DNA of 64,000 nucleotides from an uncultured Prevotellaceae bacterium (GCA_900315075.1 OMXV01000019.1:1-64000), one strand, 5' to 3'. Shown: positions 1 through 9,126, numbered from the stretch's first letter. The notes: generated by a model not told the origin, from the sequence alone. Made by a program: numbers and translations.

Positions 1-125
1 GGAAAGACCGTTTTAAGGGCAAAATTCAGTCTAATTTGCCTCTCTCAGCTGACTGATTTCACCGTCCTAACTGACTGAACATGCTCCGACGTGCGCAATA
101 GAGGCTTCATTTCGTATCTTTTCTC

Positions 126-133
126 TAATTTCG
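126..133 (+). promoter_or_regulatory. Putative -7 box (TAATTTCG)
   Basis: TAATTTCG is one base from the Bacteroidetes -7 consensus TAnnTTTG and lies about 80 nt before the AAA+ ATPase start. The same TAATTTCGC string, followed by a similar GAAAACAAA run, sits before the NADAR operon at 10558. No clear -33 TTTG is visible. The first 125 bases show no gene. Confidence 0.35.
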
Positions 134-211
134 CAGTAGAAAACAAATGACTGATACTTTTCAGACAACCAGTTGACCATAACACATTATTATTAATAAT
201 AAATCCACAAT

Positions 212-1918
212 ATGAGAAGAACTAACAAGAGAGACAAAGACGAGGATATGAAATCGCTAGAGAAACTCATGTATGACGAGAAAAAATCCATGCTCACGTC
301 CATCGAAACTGTCCAGAGAGTAATGAAGGATTCAGAACTAAAGCCCGAATTCATTGAGGCTATAAAAGAATTCCTTTTTTATATCTCCGACCTTCAGGGC
401 ATCACACCCACTCAGGCGTTCTTGCTTTCTATTATTGTAGAGGAGAGTTTAGACGGCAACGTGGTGACAATCTCAAGACTGGCAAGATTCTTGGACTGCT
501 CCAAAGTGCGCGTCATGCAGTTCAATGAGGATATCGACGATTTGGTGAAACGTAAGTTCTTAAGGAGAACTAAAAAGAAGTATGGCAACGACGGGGTTGG
601 ATATGTGGTTTCAGGTGACGCCATTACGGCCATCAAGAAAGACTGCTGCTTTGTACCGAAGTCGTTGACCGCCAAAGACGGCATACACTTCTTCCAACTG
701 TTCTTCGACCTGGCTCACCAACGCAAGGAGGAGGAAATAGACACAGAATTGCTCGTAGAGGAGTTCGAACAGCTCCTTGAAGCGAATGGAAACATACAGT
801 TTGTCAAAAGATTGGAGAGACTGAACCTCCCTGTCAACAGCAAACTAATGGTGACACAAATGGCTCGTCATCTGGTGCTTAGTCAGAATGAACAAATATC
901 TGCTGACAGTCTGGGATACCTATTTGACAACCGACATGAGGCATACAACGAGGTTCATCCCATGATGGAAGGGAACCATCTCCTCATGAAAAGAAACATT
1001 GTGGAATTTGCTGGGAAGGAGGAATTCCTCAATCGGTCAATGTTCAAACTGACAGAGAATGCACGGGAGAAGTTACTAAAGGGTTTCTCTCTTCCCAAGG
1101 ACTCGGAGACAACGGTTTCGACGATTAAAGCAGACGGCATCGTAGAGAAAAGGCTCTTCTTCAACGACGAGGTGGGGCGGCAGATAACGGACTTGTCCGA
1201 ACTACTGAGCGTGGAGAAGCTAACGGCCATCCAGACACGACTGAAGGAACATGGCAGACGGACTGGGTTCGCATGTCTCTTCTATGGTGCACCTGGCACG
1301 GGAAAGACGGAGAGCGTGCTGCAGATTGCCCACAAGACGGGACGTGACATCATGCAGGTGGATATGTCGGAAATCAAAAGCAAGTGGGTCGGTGAGAGCG
1401 AACAGAACATCAAGGCGGTGTTTGACAATTATCGTTCACTGTGCAAGGCATGCGACAGGACTCCGATCCTGCTCTTCAATGAGGCTGACGCGATTCTTGG
1501 TACACGTATGGGAAAGGCCTTGCACTCGGTGGATAAAATGAACAATGCCATTCAGAATATCGTCCTTCAGGAAATGGAGACATTCGACGGTATCATGATT
1601 GCCACGACCAACCTTGAACAGAGTTTGGACGGTGCATTCGAGCGGCGCTTCCTCTACAAGGTACGTTTCGAACGTCCGGACGTGGAGCAGCGGAAGAAAA
1701 TCTGGCAGTCAATGTTGCCCACGCTCAGTGACGACACGGCACTCCAATTGGCCACCTCATACGACTTCAGCGGTGGACAGATAGAAAATATCGTTCGGAA
1801 ATGCGACGTGGAGTCCATCCTCTACGGTGAGTCATCGGTGGACGCGGCCAAAATACAACGCTTCTGCCAAGATGAAACCATCCTAAAGAAGGACTTTCCT
1901 CGTATTGGGTTTTATTAG
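212..1918 (+). CDS. AAA+ ATPase with N-terminal winged-helix-like region (copy 1)
   Basis: This is a 568-aa protein. Residues about 70-135 read like a winged helix (charged HTH-like stretch followed by VKRKFLRRTKKK). The C-terminal half is an AAA+ module of the FtsH/katanin type. It has Walker A GAPGTGKTE near residue 359, Walker B LLFNEAD near 420, sensor-1 ATTN near 464 and the arginine-finger-like FERRF near 477. The Walker B aspartate is replaced by Asn, as in the paralog at 35351. It probably remodels a protein or nucleoprotein target; the client is unknown. A serine hydrolase gene follows 81 nt downstream. A later ATG at 248 is possible because no RBS decides the start. Confidence 0.85.
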   Translation: MRRTNKRDKDEDMKSLEKLMYDEKKSMLTSIETVQRVMKDSELKPEFIEAIKEFLFYISDLQGITPTQAFLLSIIVEESLDGNVVTISRLARFLDCSKVRVMQFNEDIDDLVKRKFLRRTKKKYGNDGVGYVVSGDAITAIKKDCCFVPKSLTAKDGIHFFQLFFDLAHQRKEEEIDTELLVEEFEQLLEANGNIQFVKRLERLNLPVNSKLMVTQMARHLVLSQNEQISADSLGYLFDNRHEAYNEVHPMMEGNHLLMKRNIVEFAGKEEFLNRSMFKLTENAREKLLKGFSLPKDSETTVSTIKADGIVEKRLFFNDEVGRQITDLSELLSVEKLTAIQTRLKEHGRRTGFACLFYGAPGTGKTESVLQIAHKTGRDIMQVDMSEIKSKWVGESEQNIKAVFDNYRSLCKACDRTPILLFNEADAILGTRMGKALHSVDKMNNAIQNIVLQEMETFDGIMIATTNLEQSLDGAFERRFLYKVRFERPDVEQRKKIWQSMLPTLSDDTALQLATSYDFSGGQIENIVRKCDVESILYGESSVDAAKIQRFCQDETILKKDFPRIGFY

Positions 1919-1999
1919 AGGAGAGAAGTGAGAGGTTAGGGGTGAGAGAATACTCCTGCCTCTCATGGGGATTTAGTTAGAAGATTAGATGATATATAA

Positions 2000-2551
2000 A
2001 TGAAACAAGAAATTACTATGAAATTGAATTATGTTGTTTTCTCTCATGGAAAAGAGAGTGGCCCAATGGGGTCAAAGATTAAACGCCTTATGGCAGAAGC
2101 CAAGAGTGTTGGTCTGAAAACCATCTCTGTTGATTATCGGGAATGTGCTACAGCGAATGAGCGTGTGGCTCTCCTCAATGAAACCCTCAAGCAATTGGAC
2201 ACACCACCACAGCAGGTGGTTCTTGTTGGTTCGAGCATGGGTGGATATGTATCGACAGTGGTGGCAAACAGTCTGCCTGTCGCAGGGCTGTTCCTAATGG
2301 CTCCGGCACTATGGATGCAATCGGAGGAATATACTGTGCAGTCATACCAGCCGAAGACATCCAAGGTCGAGATAACCCATGGCATCAATGACGAAATTGT
2401 GCCATACGAGAATAGCCTACGATTCGCAAAAGAACAGAATGGAACAATCCTTCACCTTGTACCCGATGACCATCGGCTGAAAGCATCGCTTGATTTCCTC
2501 GCATGTCAATTCAGGAGGTTTATTGAGGAACTATCTGAATTCAACCAATAG
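2000..2551 (+). CDS. Small alpha/beta serine hydrolase
   Basis: This 183-aa protein has the hallmarks of a minimal alpha/beta hydrolase. The nucleophile elbow is GSSMGGY, an aspartate lies in HGINDEIVP and a late histidine in PDDHRL, giving a plausible Ser-Asp-His triad. It resembles small esterases related to YqiA/YcfP or dienelactone-hydrolase-like proteins, and the substrate cannot be read from sequence. It follows the AAA+ gene on the same strand. A second esterase (38648) is likewise found near the second AAA+ gene, which suggests a functional link. ATG at 2018 is an alternative start giving MKLNYVVFSHGKES as the N-terminus. Confidence 0.75.
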   Translation: MKQEITMKLNYVVFSHGKESGPMGSKIKRLMAEAKSVGLKTISVDYRECATANERVALLNETLKQLDTPPQQVVLVGSSMGGYVSTVVANSLPVAGLFLMAPALWMQSEEYTVQSYQPKTSKVEITHGINDEIVPYENSLRFAKEQNGTILHLVPDDHRLKASLDFLACQFRRFIEELSEFNQ

Positions 2552-2638
2552 AAGATTCAGTAGGAATAATTGATCATTTGTCTAAGAATCCGTAAGAGTG
2601 TTTTTATAAAGAAGTAGTATTAACATAAAATACCTTGA

Positions 2639-2839
2639 ATGATGATAAGACATAGGAATATTTTAAGTACCTCTACAAGTGATGGTAAAAGTTTGAAACT
2701 CAATTTGGATATGGTTGTTGCCTATGAGAGGGGTGAATCGTATTCGGAAACGAGGGTGTATTGTACTGGTCACACATTCACACTTGACGTGGATGTAAGG
2801 AGTTTTGAAGAGGAATATTATGAGTATATAGATGGATGA
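2639..2839 (+). CDS. Small hypothetical protein (66 aa)
   Basis: A 66-codon ORF begins at tandem ATGs (2639 and 2642). The product has an alternating hydrophobic/charged beta pattern (LKLNLDMVVAYERG, TFTLDVDV) and an acidic, Tyr-rich C-terminus (FEEEYYEYIDG). I do not recognise the family. Composition and length fit a genuine small beta-rich protein, but there is no clear promoter or domain match. It lies alone between the hydrolase and the structured repeat pair. Confidence 0.45.
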   Translation: MMIRHRNILSTSTSDGKSLKLNLDMVVAYERGESYSETRVYCTGHTFTLDVDVRSFEEEYYEYIDG

Positions 2840-2977
2840 TAGCTATTATTGGCTCACCTCATTCATTGTCTCATAAAATACAATTCAGCATAAAGAATAA
2901 CAAAGAAGTGACCCTAAAAATTTCTCACGTTCAGAAAGAAATCAAGCTTTCTTTTCACTTACTTACTCGATATTTTG

Positions 2978-2985
2978 TAATTTTG
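2978..2985 (+). promoter_or_regulatory. Putative -7 box upstream of the repeat pair
   Basis: TAATTTTG matches TAnnTTTG exactly. Transcription from it would start near 2992 and run straight into the two structured units at 3025-3165. No good -33 TTTG is seen. The rest of 2840-2977 shows no gene. Confidence 0.4.
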
Positions 2986-3024
2986 CGGTGATTTCATAAA
3001 GATCGTCGATAATACCTAAAAAGT

Positions 3025-3165
3025 GGGCACCTCCCTCTTGTTGCACACGGGCAGTCGAGAGCCTACCATTGGAGAGGGGGTGCCCTTATATACAATCAAA
3101 ATGGGCAGTTCCCTCTTGTTGCACACGGGCAGTCGAGAGCCTAACAGATGGGGAAGGGACTGCTC
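3025..3165 (+). repeat. Tandem pair of structured 78-bp units (candidate ncRNA)
   Basis: Two units start at 3025 and 3103, exactly 78 bp apart. Both share a central block (CCCTCTTGTTGCACACGG followed by GCAGTCGAGAGCCTA), and each is closed by its own long stem. Unit 1 closes GGGCACC with GGTGCCC. Unit 2 closes GGGCAGT with ACTGCTC, with a bulged T at the same place in both. The arms differ by paired substitutions (CC/GG in unit 1 against GT/AC in unit 2), so the pairing rather than the sequence is preserved. Inside, CTCTTG can pair with CGAGAG. The pair lies 90 bp before the helicase-ART-NADAR operon. The function is unknown. Confidence 0.65.
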
Positions 3166-3193
3166 CTCAAAAAAGCTATAAGGTATAAACACC

Positions 3194-3201
3194 TATCTTT
3201 G
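3194..3201 (+). promoter_or_regulatory. Putative -7 box of the helicase-ART-NADAR operon
   Basis: TATCTTTG is a perfect TAnnTTTG match 53 nt before the helicase ATG. It follows the repeat pair, so the operon can be transcribed independently of the repeats. The usual -33 TTTG is missing. Confidence 0.5.
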
Positions 3202-3254
3202 CCGTCCATTTTTGTAGTCATAAATATAGTAACAATTTAATATACTTCTTAAAG

Positions 3255-5816
3255 ATGAACCAAGTTGAAAGTATTATTGTAGAACAAGGTTTTAAAATTT
3301 GCCACAGGTCAATAGAACTAGGTAAAGAACAAACCATCAAGTCATACGATGATTTAGATTTGTGTGACGCTTCACTGAAATACCTAAAAGAAGCTGACAT
3401 TAACTTGTGGAGTCACCAACATGAGTCCATCAGACTTGCAAAGGAAGGTAAGAATGTATGTGTGACTACGTCAACAAGTTCTGGAAAGACACAGATTTTC
3501 CATTTGGCGGCCATGGAAATATTAGCGAAGAATCCTGGATCGAAAGCCATTGCTATATACCCCATGAAAGCCCTGAGTAGTCAACAGGTTCAACGTTGGG
3601 GGAAGAAAACAGGGCTTACAGTTGGTAAGATAGACGGAGATGATACAGATGTGACAAGGAGAATTAAACAACTGGAAAATGATATCCTCGTCATCACCCC
3701 AGATACCTTGCACGCCTTTATGCTTGGCAAACTGAATGACCGTAGATATGGCAAGGCTATCAGAGATTTTATCTCAAAGATATCTGTGGTCATCATCGAT
3801 GAGCTTCATTTGTACAAAGGCTATTTCGGAACGAATGCTGCTTATATGTTCAGAAGATTGAATAATGTAAGACGGCTTCTGCGGAAAAAGAATGATTTCC
3901 CACAATACATCACAGCATCTGCTACCTTACCGAATGCACCACTACATTCTTTCAACATCACTGGTGTAGAGAATTTCGTGGAAGTGGGAATGGATCAGGA
4001 TGGGTCGCCCTCCAGAAATAAGAATTTTCTTTTCATCGAGAGAGAGAATGTTAATATCAGTCCTAATGAACAACTTCAAAACCTTGTCTATGCTTTAGCC
4101 AAGGTTGACAACACAAAAAGCATCACCTTTGTTGAAAGCAGGCAAAAAACAGGTCAGGTGGCTTACGATGGCAACAAAAGAGTGGATGAGGACGAGAAAT
4201 CTGAAAAGTTAGGTATCTTTCCATATAGGTCGGGATACGAAGAACGTGCTCGTGAAAATATACAGAGCAAGTTGGAACAAGGAGTATTCAAAGGAGTCAT
4301 CAGCACTAGTGCGCTTGAAATAGGTATTGATATTGATGGTTTGAACATTGTCATCATTGCTGATATGCCTCACGACAAGAATAGCTATCAACAGAGAATT
4401 GGTCGATGTGGTAGATGGGGATGTAAAGGTGACAGCTATGTCATTATCGTCAGAGATAACAATTCTTTTGCATCTAACTTGCTGTTCACGGAATATGACT
4501 ATGACATGGACAAGGCTCTTCCTGATTATGAACCGGCTTTGTATCTAGATGACGAGGATATCCAATACGTCCATGCTTTGTGTCATGTCGGCGGTACGGA
4601 GGAATGTGAGTATAAAGAATGGAAGGGTTCAATAAATGGTCGTCGGGTATTTGATGATGGCGGGTGCTTCCCCGATTCCTTCGTGAAGTTATGCAATGAC
4701 ATATTATCAAACAACGCTCCAAAATCCTATGATGATTTTGAGTTGAAAAGCAGCAGTCCTCATTATGAGAATTCCTTGCGCTTCTTTGGTCAGCAATATC
4801 AACTCTATGACTTGGGCGAGAACAGTCAAAAAATAGATAGACCTATTAGCAGAAATCAACTCGCAACCGAAGCTTATAGAGGTGCCATACGAAATACTGT
4901 CAGCCATGATGGTTCAATCATCAGACACAGAGTGAAGACATTGGATCTCAAGCCAAATGTCAATTCAGTGTTTGTGAGGCTTGAAAAAGACCGTTACCTT
5001 CAAACCACAGCCTATAGTAGGAAATACTTGATTCCTAATTTCAAAAATGGGGTTAACTTATCCATGTCGTGCGGAGAGGCTGGAATCTTCAACATGAGGG
5101 TGTATGAGTATATTAACATTTGGGGGTATTATGAAATCAATGGAAGAAGCAGAGAATATAAGAAGTATGACGAGGTGCTTCAGTTGCCTCGCTTTACTAC
5201 AACTGGTACGCTCTTCTTCCATCCTTCTTTCAATGAAAGAGATGTGAACGTGATTCAAATCGGACAAATTCTCTTCGAAGCACTCCTTCGCAGAAATGCC
5301 TTTGACAGAAATGACCTCAACCATATTGGCGGAAGGTTGTTTATGGATAACACAGAGTATCCTGCAAACACGAGATTTGTTGCCTTGTATGATGCATCTT
5401 CTTTGGATCTAAGTAAAAGCATAGCGGACCCAGAGAAGTTGAAGGACTTGTTTGGATTCTTATCAGAGAATCATATTGACATGATAGCTGATGCAGTATG
5501 TGGTAAGGACATGGTGAACGAACAGACAAGATATGCGTTGCACCAATTCTGTGCTGATATCGCAAGTCATGAAATTGTGATTGAAGATAGTGCAGAAATA
5601 TCGGAGCGGAGATTGAAGGAGGGCACGATTGTTCGATATATACAGGCTAACGAGGAAATGGCTGATGAGGAAAAAGTATCACTTGAAATCGATGCCATGT
5701 ATCTTGGAGAAGGCAGAAAAGAAAATACCGTCAATTTGCTAGTGGAAGGTAAGCCTCTTTTCCAAGTTGATGTTAATGACATTTATCCTATTGATGGTGT
5801 AACAGAATTTGAATAA
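3255..5816 (+). CDS. DEAD/DEAH-box superfamily 2 helicase, YprA/MrfA-like
   Basis: This 853-aa SF2 helicase has motif I STSSGKT near residue 74, motif II DELH near 182, motif III SAT near 222 and motif VI QRIGRCGR near 380. The order and spacing resemble the YprA/MrfA family of DNA helicases (cell-cycle and DNA-repair helicases, and DrmA-type helicases of defence islands). The C-terminal part (residues about 550-850) has a TTTGTLFF stretch reminiscent of the DUF1998 region but no obvious four-cysteine cluster. It heads a four-gene operon: the next ORF begins 6 nt after its stop, then come ART-like and NADAR genes. It likely translocates on DNA or unwinds it. The link to ADP-ribosylation is inferred from context. 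Confidence 0.85.
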   Translation: MNQVESIIVEQGFKICHRSIELGKEQTIKSYDDLDLCDASLKYLKEADINLWSHQHESIRLAKEGKNVCVTTSTSSGKTQIFHLAAMEILAKNPGSKAIAIYPMKALSSQQVQRWGKKTGLTVGKIDGDDTDVTRRIKQLENDILVITPDTLHAFMLGKLNDRRYGKAIRDFISKISVVIIDELHLYKGYFGTNAAYMFRRLNNVRRLLRKKNDFPQYITASATLPNAPLHSFNITGVENFVEVGMDQDGSPSRNKNFLFIERENVNISPNEQLQNLVYALAKVDNTKSITFVESRQKTGQVAYDGNKRVDEDEKSEKLGIFPYRSGYEERARENIQSKLEQGVFKGVISTSALEIGIDIDGLNIVIIADMPHDKNSYQQRIGRCGRWGCKGDSYVIIVRDNNSFASNLLFTEYDYDMDKALPDYEPALYLDDEDIQYVHALCHVGGTEECEYKEWKGSINGRRVFDDGGCFPDSFVKLCNDILSNNAPKSYDDFELKSSSPHYENSLRFFGQQYQLYDLGENSQKIDRPISRNQLATEAYRGAIRNTVSHDGSIIRHRVKTLDLKPNVNSVFVRLEKDRYLQTTAYSRKYLIPNFKNGVNLSMSCGEAGIFNMRVYEYINIWGYYEINGRSREYKKYDEVLQLPRFTTTGTLFFHPSFNERDVNVIQIGQILFEALLRRNAFDRNDLNHIGGRLFMDNTEYPANTRFVALYDASSLDLSKSIADPEKLKDLFGFLSENHIDMIADAVCGKDMVNEQTRYALHQFCADIASHEIVIEDSAEISERRLKEGTIVRYIQANEEMADEEKVSLEIDAMYLGEGRKENTVNLLVEGKPLFQVDVNDIYPIDGVTEFE

Positions 5817-5822
5817 TTCTAT

Positions 5823-7928
5823 ATGGAGATGGAAATTCTTAAGAAACAAAATGGCAGGTATTGTCTGCTGGATGCTGAAGGAGAAACAATAGGTTCTCCG
5901 CTTACCGGTAAAGATTTTGCAGCTATAGAACGTGTGCACGGCAATAGTAATTACTATCGTTTATGGAAAAACGAGTTGTGTTTCTATCTGTTATATGCAA
6001 ATGATACTGAGACGAATTTCATTGGAGGTTCATTCCCTCAATGCTTCAAGGATATTAAGCATTATTCAGAGGTTACAGGTAGCTTTGCTGTATATAGGAG
6101 TGATACTGACAGTGTGTATCTTTTGTATGAGGATTCAAGCCAAATATCTGACGTTTTTCTGGAAATAGGAGAAGAATGCGACGATGAACATAGAAGCCGA
6201 CCGGTAAAATATATACTGAATGGTGAACGGTGGTGTTTCTTCTATTCAAAAGAAAGAAAATTTGCATGGCGAAAAGAAAAAGGATATTGCTTGCCCAAAG
6301 AAATGAGCCTACATAAGAATTTCCCCAATTCTTACTATAGTGTCTTGGGTGAGGATGGCTATTCTGAACTGGCTTTTTATGATGCAAATGCGATAAAGGG
6401 TGACAAGAATGGAAAATACCACTACTTCAAATGGTTCACAAACCCTAATTACAGGTTTGTTTCCATTGAACGAAGTGGGGCATACCTTCTATGCGAGTCG
6501 GTGGGTCACTTCTATTATGTCTTTAATACGAATTCCCATGAGAGAAGCCCTCTCTGCAGTTCCATCGCAAAGCCGATTATTGGCAAAGGCTATATGATTA
6601 TCTCTGACGGTGACCACCAACAAATTTTCATAAACAAGAGTATCATCGAAAATCATAGGTGGCGTGAAAATTGTCCGTTGATAGTAAAAAACGATTATGT
6701 GTTTTGCCAAAACGGTGAAAATGACACCTGGAGGATTTATAGGTTGAAAAACGGTGATAATGTTTACACTGGATGGAAAAATATCCAGCTCGAGAAACTG
6801 AATAATGGAGAAATAAAACTTTGGGTCGATACCAATGATGTTCTTCATTTGGAGAGGTCGCTCGACGATATCATCCCTGCATGCCAGAAATGGTTGAATG
6901 AGATGAGAAGAAAACTCCCACAAAGAGCTCAGACGCCAACTCTTTTAACTCCACGAGGTGACCAAACTACATCTCTTCCCCCATCAGAAGCGAAAACGGA
7001 TACACTTGTAGAAAAAGAAGTACAGTCAACTTCTCCAAGTGCAGTGATATCGGATAACCTCCCAGACCATATTGATTTCATCGTTGCACAGAAGAATGTG
7101 AAAACAGTCAACAATGCTGGCACATTTATCTTCTCCAACAGACAGCATAAGCAGTTTCAAATTAATGATATCATTTTATGGTATGATATCTCTTCTTGCC
7201 GCCTTTATGTAACAAAGTACAGAAGGGTCAGAACTTACCAGGTTCTGTTTACAAAAGAGAGTGTAAATTCTCCTTATCTTGCTGAAAATATCTCAACGAG
7301 ATTTACGCGTGTTGATATGAAAGGTATCAGTGAGGAAAATCTCATTGATAAACTTCTATCCCTATTTGGCGATAATATACCAGATGAGGCGACGCTTAAG
7401 AAGCAAAAGATCAATATATTCTTGTCAGGTATGGGCTTCGATGATTTGCAGATTCGTAGTGCTATACAAGCTTTGTATCCACAAACAGAAACAAAAGAAG
7501 TTCAAGTTCAACAGACTCCTAATCAGATTAGTTTCATGTTTAAGGACCAGTCATACTCTCTGGGGATTAATGATATATGGCCTGTAGATAACCCCTTCTA
7601 TAGGCAAAAGTTCCTGCCCAAAAAGGACTATATCGCTATCTTGGCAGACGATAACTTTAATGAGAAGTCGTCTAATGAGGATGCTGATTATGACTTGATA
7701 GGACAAGGAAATGACAGCCGATTTGACCAGGGATTCGGATCTCCCGCCAACAAGGATATTAAAGATGGTATCAAGCGGATTTTCTTGTTTAAAAATATTG
7801 ATGGCTGCACAATATTCTTTGATGAGGTGAAATATATTGATCATTCATTCGTTCCGGAGGATGAATTTGACGCGAAATCTAGGAAACTACTAAAGTTCAA
7901 TCTTCGTTCACTAATAAGGAAGGCCTAA
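5823..7928 (+). CDS. Large protein of unknown function in helicase-ART-NADAR operon
   Basis: The 701-aa product has no family I recognise. The N-terminal 360 residues look like repeated short beta units with aromatic and Gly/Asn turns (for example FVSIERSGAYLLCES, MIISDGDHQQIFIN), possibly a WG-repeat or propeller-like scaffold. A low-complexity Pro/Thr/Ser linker spans about 370-405. The C-terminal half contains an MGFDDLQIRSAIQAL helix pair near 535 that faintly resembles a UBA-type bundle. It starts 6 nt after the helicase stop and ends 4 nt before the ART gene, so it is surely co-transcribed. A partner or substrate-recognition subunit is a guess. ATG at 5829 is an alternative start. Confidence 0.8.
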   Translation: MEMEILKKQNGRYCLLDAEGETIGSPLTGKDFAAIERVHGNSNYYRLWKNELCFYLLYANDTETNFIGGSFPQCFKDIKHYSEVTGSFAVYRSDTDSVYLLYEDSSQISDVFLEIGEECDDEHRSRPVKYILNGERWCFFYSKERKFAWRKEKGYCLPKEMSLHKNFPNSYYSVLGEDGYSELAFYDANAIKGDKNGKYHYFKWFTNPNYRFVSIERSGAYLLCESVGHFYYVFNTNSHERSPLCSSIAKPIIGKGYMIISDGDHQQIFINKSIIENHRWRENCPLIVKNDYVFCQNGENDTWRIYRLKNGDNVYTGWKNIQLEKLNNGEIKLWVDTNDVLHLERSLDDIIPACQKWLNEMRRKLPQRAQTPTLLTPRGDQTTSLPPSEAKTDTLVEKEVQSTSPSAVISDNLPDHIDFIVAQKNVKTVNNAGTFIFSNRQHKQFQINDIILWYDISSCRLYVTKYRRVRTYQVLFTKESVNSPYLAENISTRFTRVDMKGISEENLIDKLLSLFGDNIPDEATLKKQKINIFLSGMGFDDLQIRSAIQALYPQTETKEVQVQQTPNQISFMFKDQSYSLGINDIWPVDNPFYRQKFLPKKDYIAILADDNFNEKSSNEDADYDLIGQGNDSRFDQGFGSPANKDIKDGIKRIFLFKNIDGCTIFFDEVKYIDHSFVPEDEFDAKSRKLLKFNLRSLIRKA

Positions 7929-7932
7929 TAAC

Positions 7933-8490
7933 ATGCAGACTTTCTATCACGGCTCGTCCGTTCTATTTCCCAAATTCGACCTTTCCCATGCCCTGGAAGG
8001 GGATGGAAAGGTGAAGTTCGGCTATGGGGTGTATGTCACCTCACACTACCGCTCGGCAGCACACTATGCGGGTGCCAATCCAGCTGCAACGAATTTCTAT
8101 GTCTATACCGTGGAAGTTCCTGATATACGAGAGGACAATTACATTGCCTTCAAGGAACCCGTTCATCCGGCCATCCTCAAACGGGCAGAGAAGAAACTGG
8201 GGGAGGCTATTCCAGAGAAGTTTACCAAGGACGGTAAGGACTTCCGTAAGTTTCTCGCCAAGAAACTTACGGGAAAAGTGGACCTGGAAGGTGAGAAGGC
8301 GGCTTCGGCTTTCTTGATTGCCGTCGGAGTAGATTTCATTCAGTGGCCATATAACTGGAAGAATCCTTCTTTGGGTACGAACAGGGCCATCCTTGATGAC
8401 AATAACGTTAGAATCGTCAGTGTTGACCAGGTGCAACTTGACAACAAGAAGCAGCTGATAGAGGGCAGTCAGACTGCTGTCAAAATCTGA
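7933..8490 (+). CDS. ADP-ribosyltransferase-like protein (ART-PolyVal-like)
   Basis: This 185-aa protein carries the H-Y signature of the PARP/ART fold. YHGS is at residues 5-8, FGYGVYVT at 29-36 followed by AAHYA at 42-46, and the C-terminal pattern AASAFLIAVGVDFIQWP (123-139) precedes RAILDDNNVRIV (151-162). The same order occurs in ART domains of phage polyvalent proteins. The third catalytic position (Glu) is not certain from reading alone. Predicted activity is transfer of ADP-ribose from NAD+ to an unknown target. It lies 4 nt after the 701-aa gene and 6 nt before a NADAR gene. NADAR enzymes remove ADP-ribose from guanine, so the two may act as toxin and antidote. Confidence 0.7.
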   Translation: MQTFYHGSSVLFPKFDLSHALEGDGKVKFGYGVYVTSHYRSAAHYAGANPAATNFYVYTVEVPDIREDNYIAFKEPVHPAILKRAEKKLGEAIPEKFTKDGKDFRKFLAKKLTGKVDLEGEKAASAFLIAVGVDFIQWPYNWKNPSLGTNRAILDDNNVRIVSVDQVQLDNKKQLIEGSQTAVKI

Positions 8491-8496
8491 GATGAC

Positions 8497-9090
8497 ATGA
8501 ACTTCTATAGCGTCGCGCCTTTCATACAGCAGTACTATCCAGCGTATTACTCCATCGAGACATACCCTGCGGATCGGTGTGTGTGCATCCGAAAGGTGTC
8601 TGACGAATGGGGAATCTTGGGTAACTTCGCGCGTACGCGTATATTTATAAATAATGTGGCGTTCAAGAACAGTGAGCAACTGTTTCAGTTGATGAAGTTC
8701 ACGGACGAGGAACCGGTCAAGGCGGTGTATCAAGCGGCAAACCCGAAATACACTGCCAAGTATTGGGAGAAGACACATCGACGGAGCGACTGGGGCAGCA
8801 TCATCGTTGATGCCATGAAGTTCTGCCTTTCAAAGAAATATGAACAGAGTGAGGAGTTCCGTTTCGCCCTCTCGCAGACAAAAGACTTGTTCATCGTTGA
8901 GGATCAAACTTCCTTTCCCAAGAAGACCGCAGATACATGGGGCGTGAAACTTGTCGGCAACAACTTCGTAGGGCCGAACCTGTTGGGTCGCTTGTTGATG
9001 GAACTAAGGAATGGACAGTTGAACTTTACACTTCCTGACAACGCACTGAAGTTTACGGAATATCTTAACCCAAGGCAAAGGTCAACATAG
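8497..9090 (+). CDS. NADAR-domain protein (YbiA/DUF1768-like)
   Basis: This 197-aa protein is a standard NADAR domain. It has LGNF at 41-44, NSEQLFQLMK at 58-67, a D-W-G segment (HRRSDWG, 94-100), LFIVED at 131-136, TWG at 147-149 and GPNLLGRLLMELR at 159-171. Characterised NADAR proteins hydrolyse the bond between ADP-ribose and guanine, or cleave riboflavin-pathway intermediates (YbiA class). Position directly after an ART-like gene favours the ADP-ribosyl-reversal role here (inference). It is the last gene of the operon and is followed by a hairpin. Confidence 0.85.
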   Translation: MNFYSVAPFIQQYYPAYYSIETYPADRCVCIRKVSDEWGILGNFARTRIFINNVAFKNSEQLFQLMKFTDEEPVKAVYQAANPKYTAKYWEKTHRRSDWGSIIVDAMKFCLSKKYEQSEEFRFALSQTKDLFIVEDQTSFPKKTADTWGVKLVGNNFVGPNLLGRLLMELRNGQLNFTLPDNALKFTEYLNPRQRST

Positions 9091-9126
9091 GTGAGGATGG
9101 TGGGGGAAAACGAAAAATCTTCACCT
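9089..9126 (+). terminator. Hairpin at the end of the ART-NADAR operon
   Basis: AGGTGAGGAT (9089-9098) pairs with ATCTTCACCT (9117-9126), a 10-bp stem with one G-U pair and an 18-nt loop that overlaps the NADAR stop. There is no T-tract directly after it, so termination is plausible rather than certain. Confidence 0.4.

Noticed and set aside
3025-3165. CRISPR-like repeat pair
   Set aside because: Only two units, each internally palindromic and with covarying arms. No spacers and no cas genes are in the window.
8041-8778. Minus-strand 245-codon open frame
   Set aside because: It lies opposite the ART and NADAR genes, which have clear domains. Its sequence is Arg/Leu-rich shadow coding with no motif.
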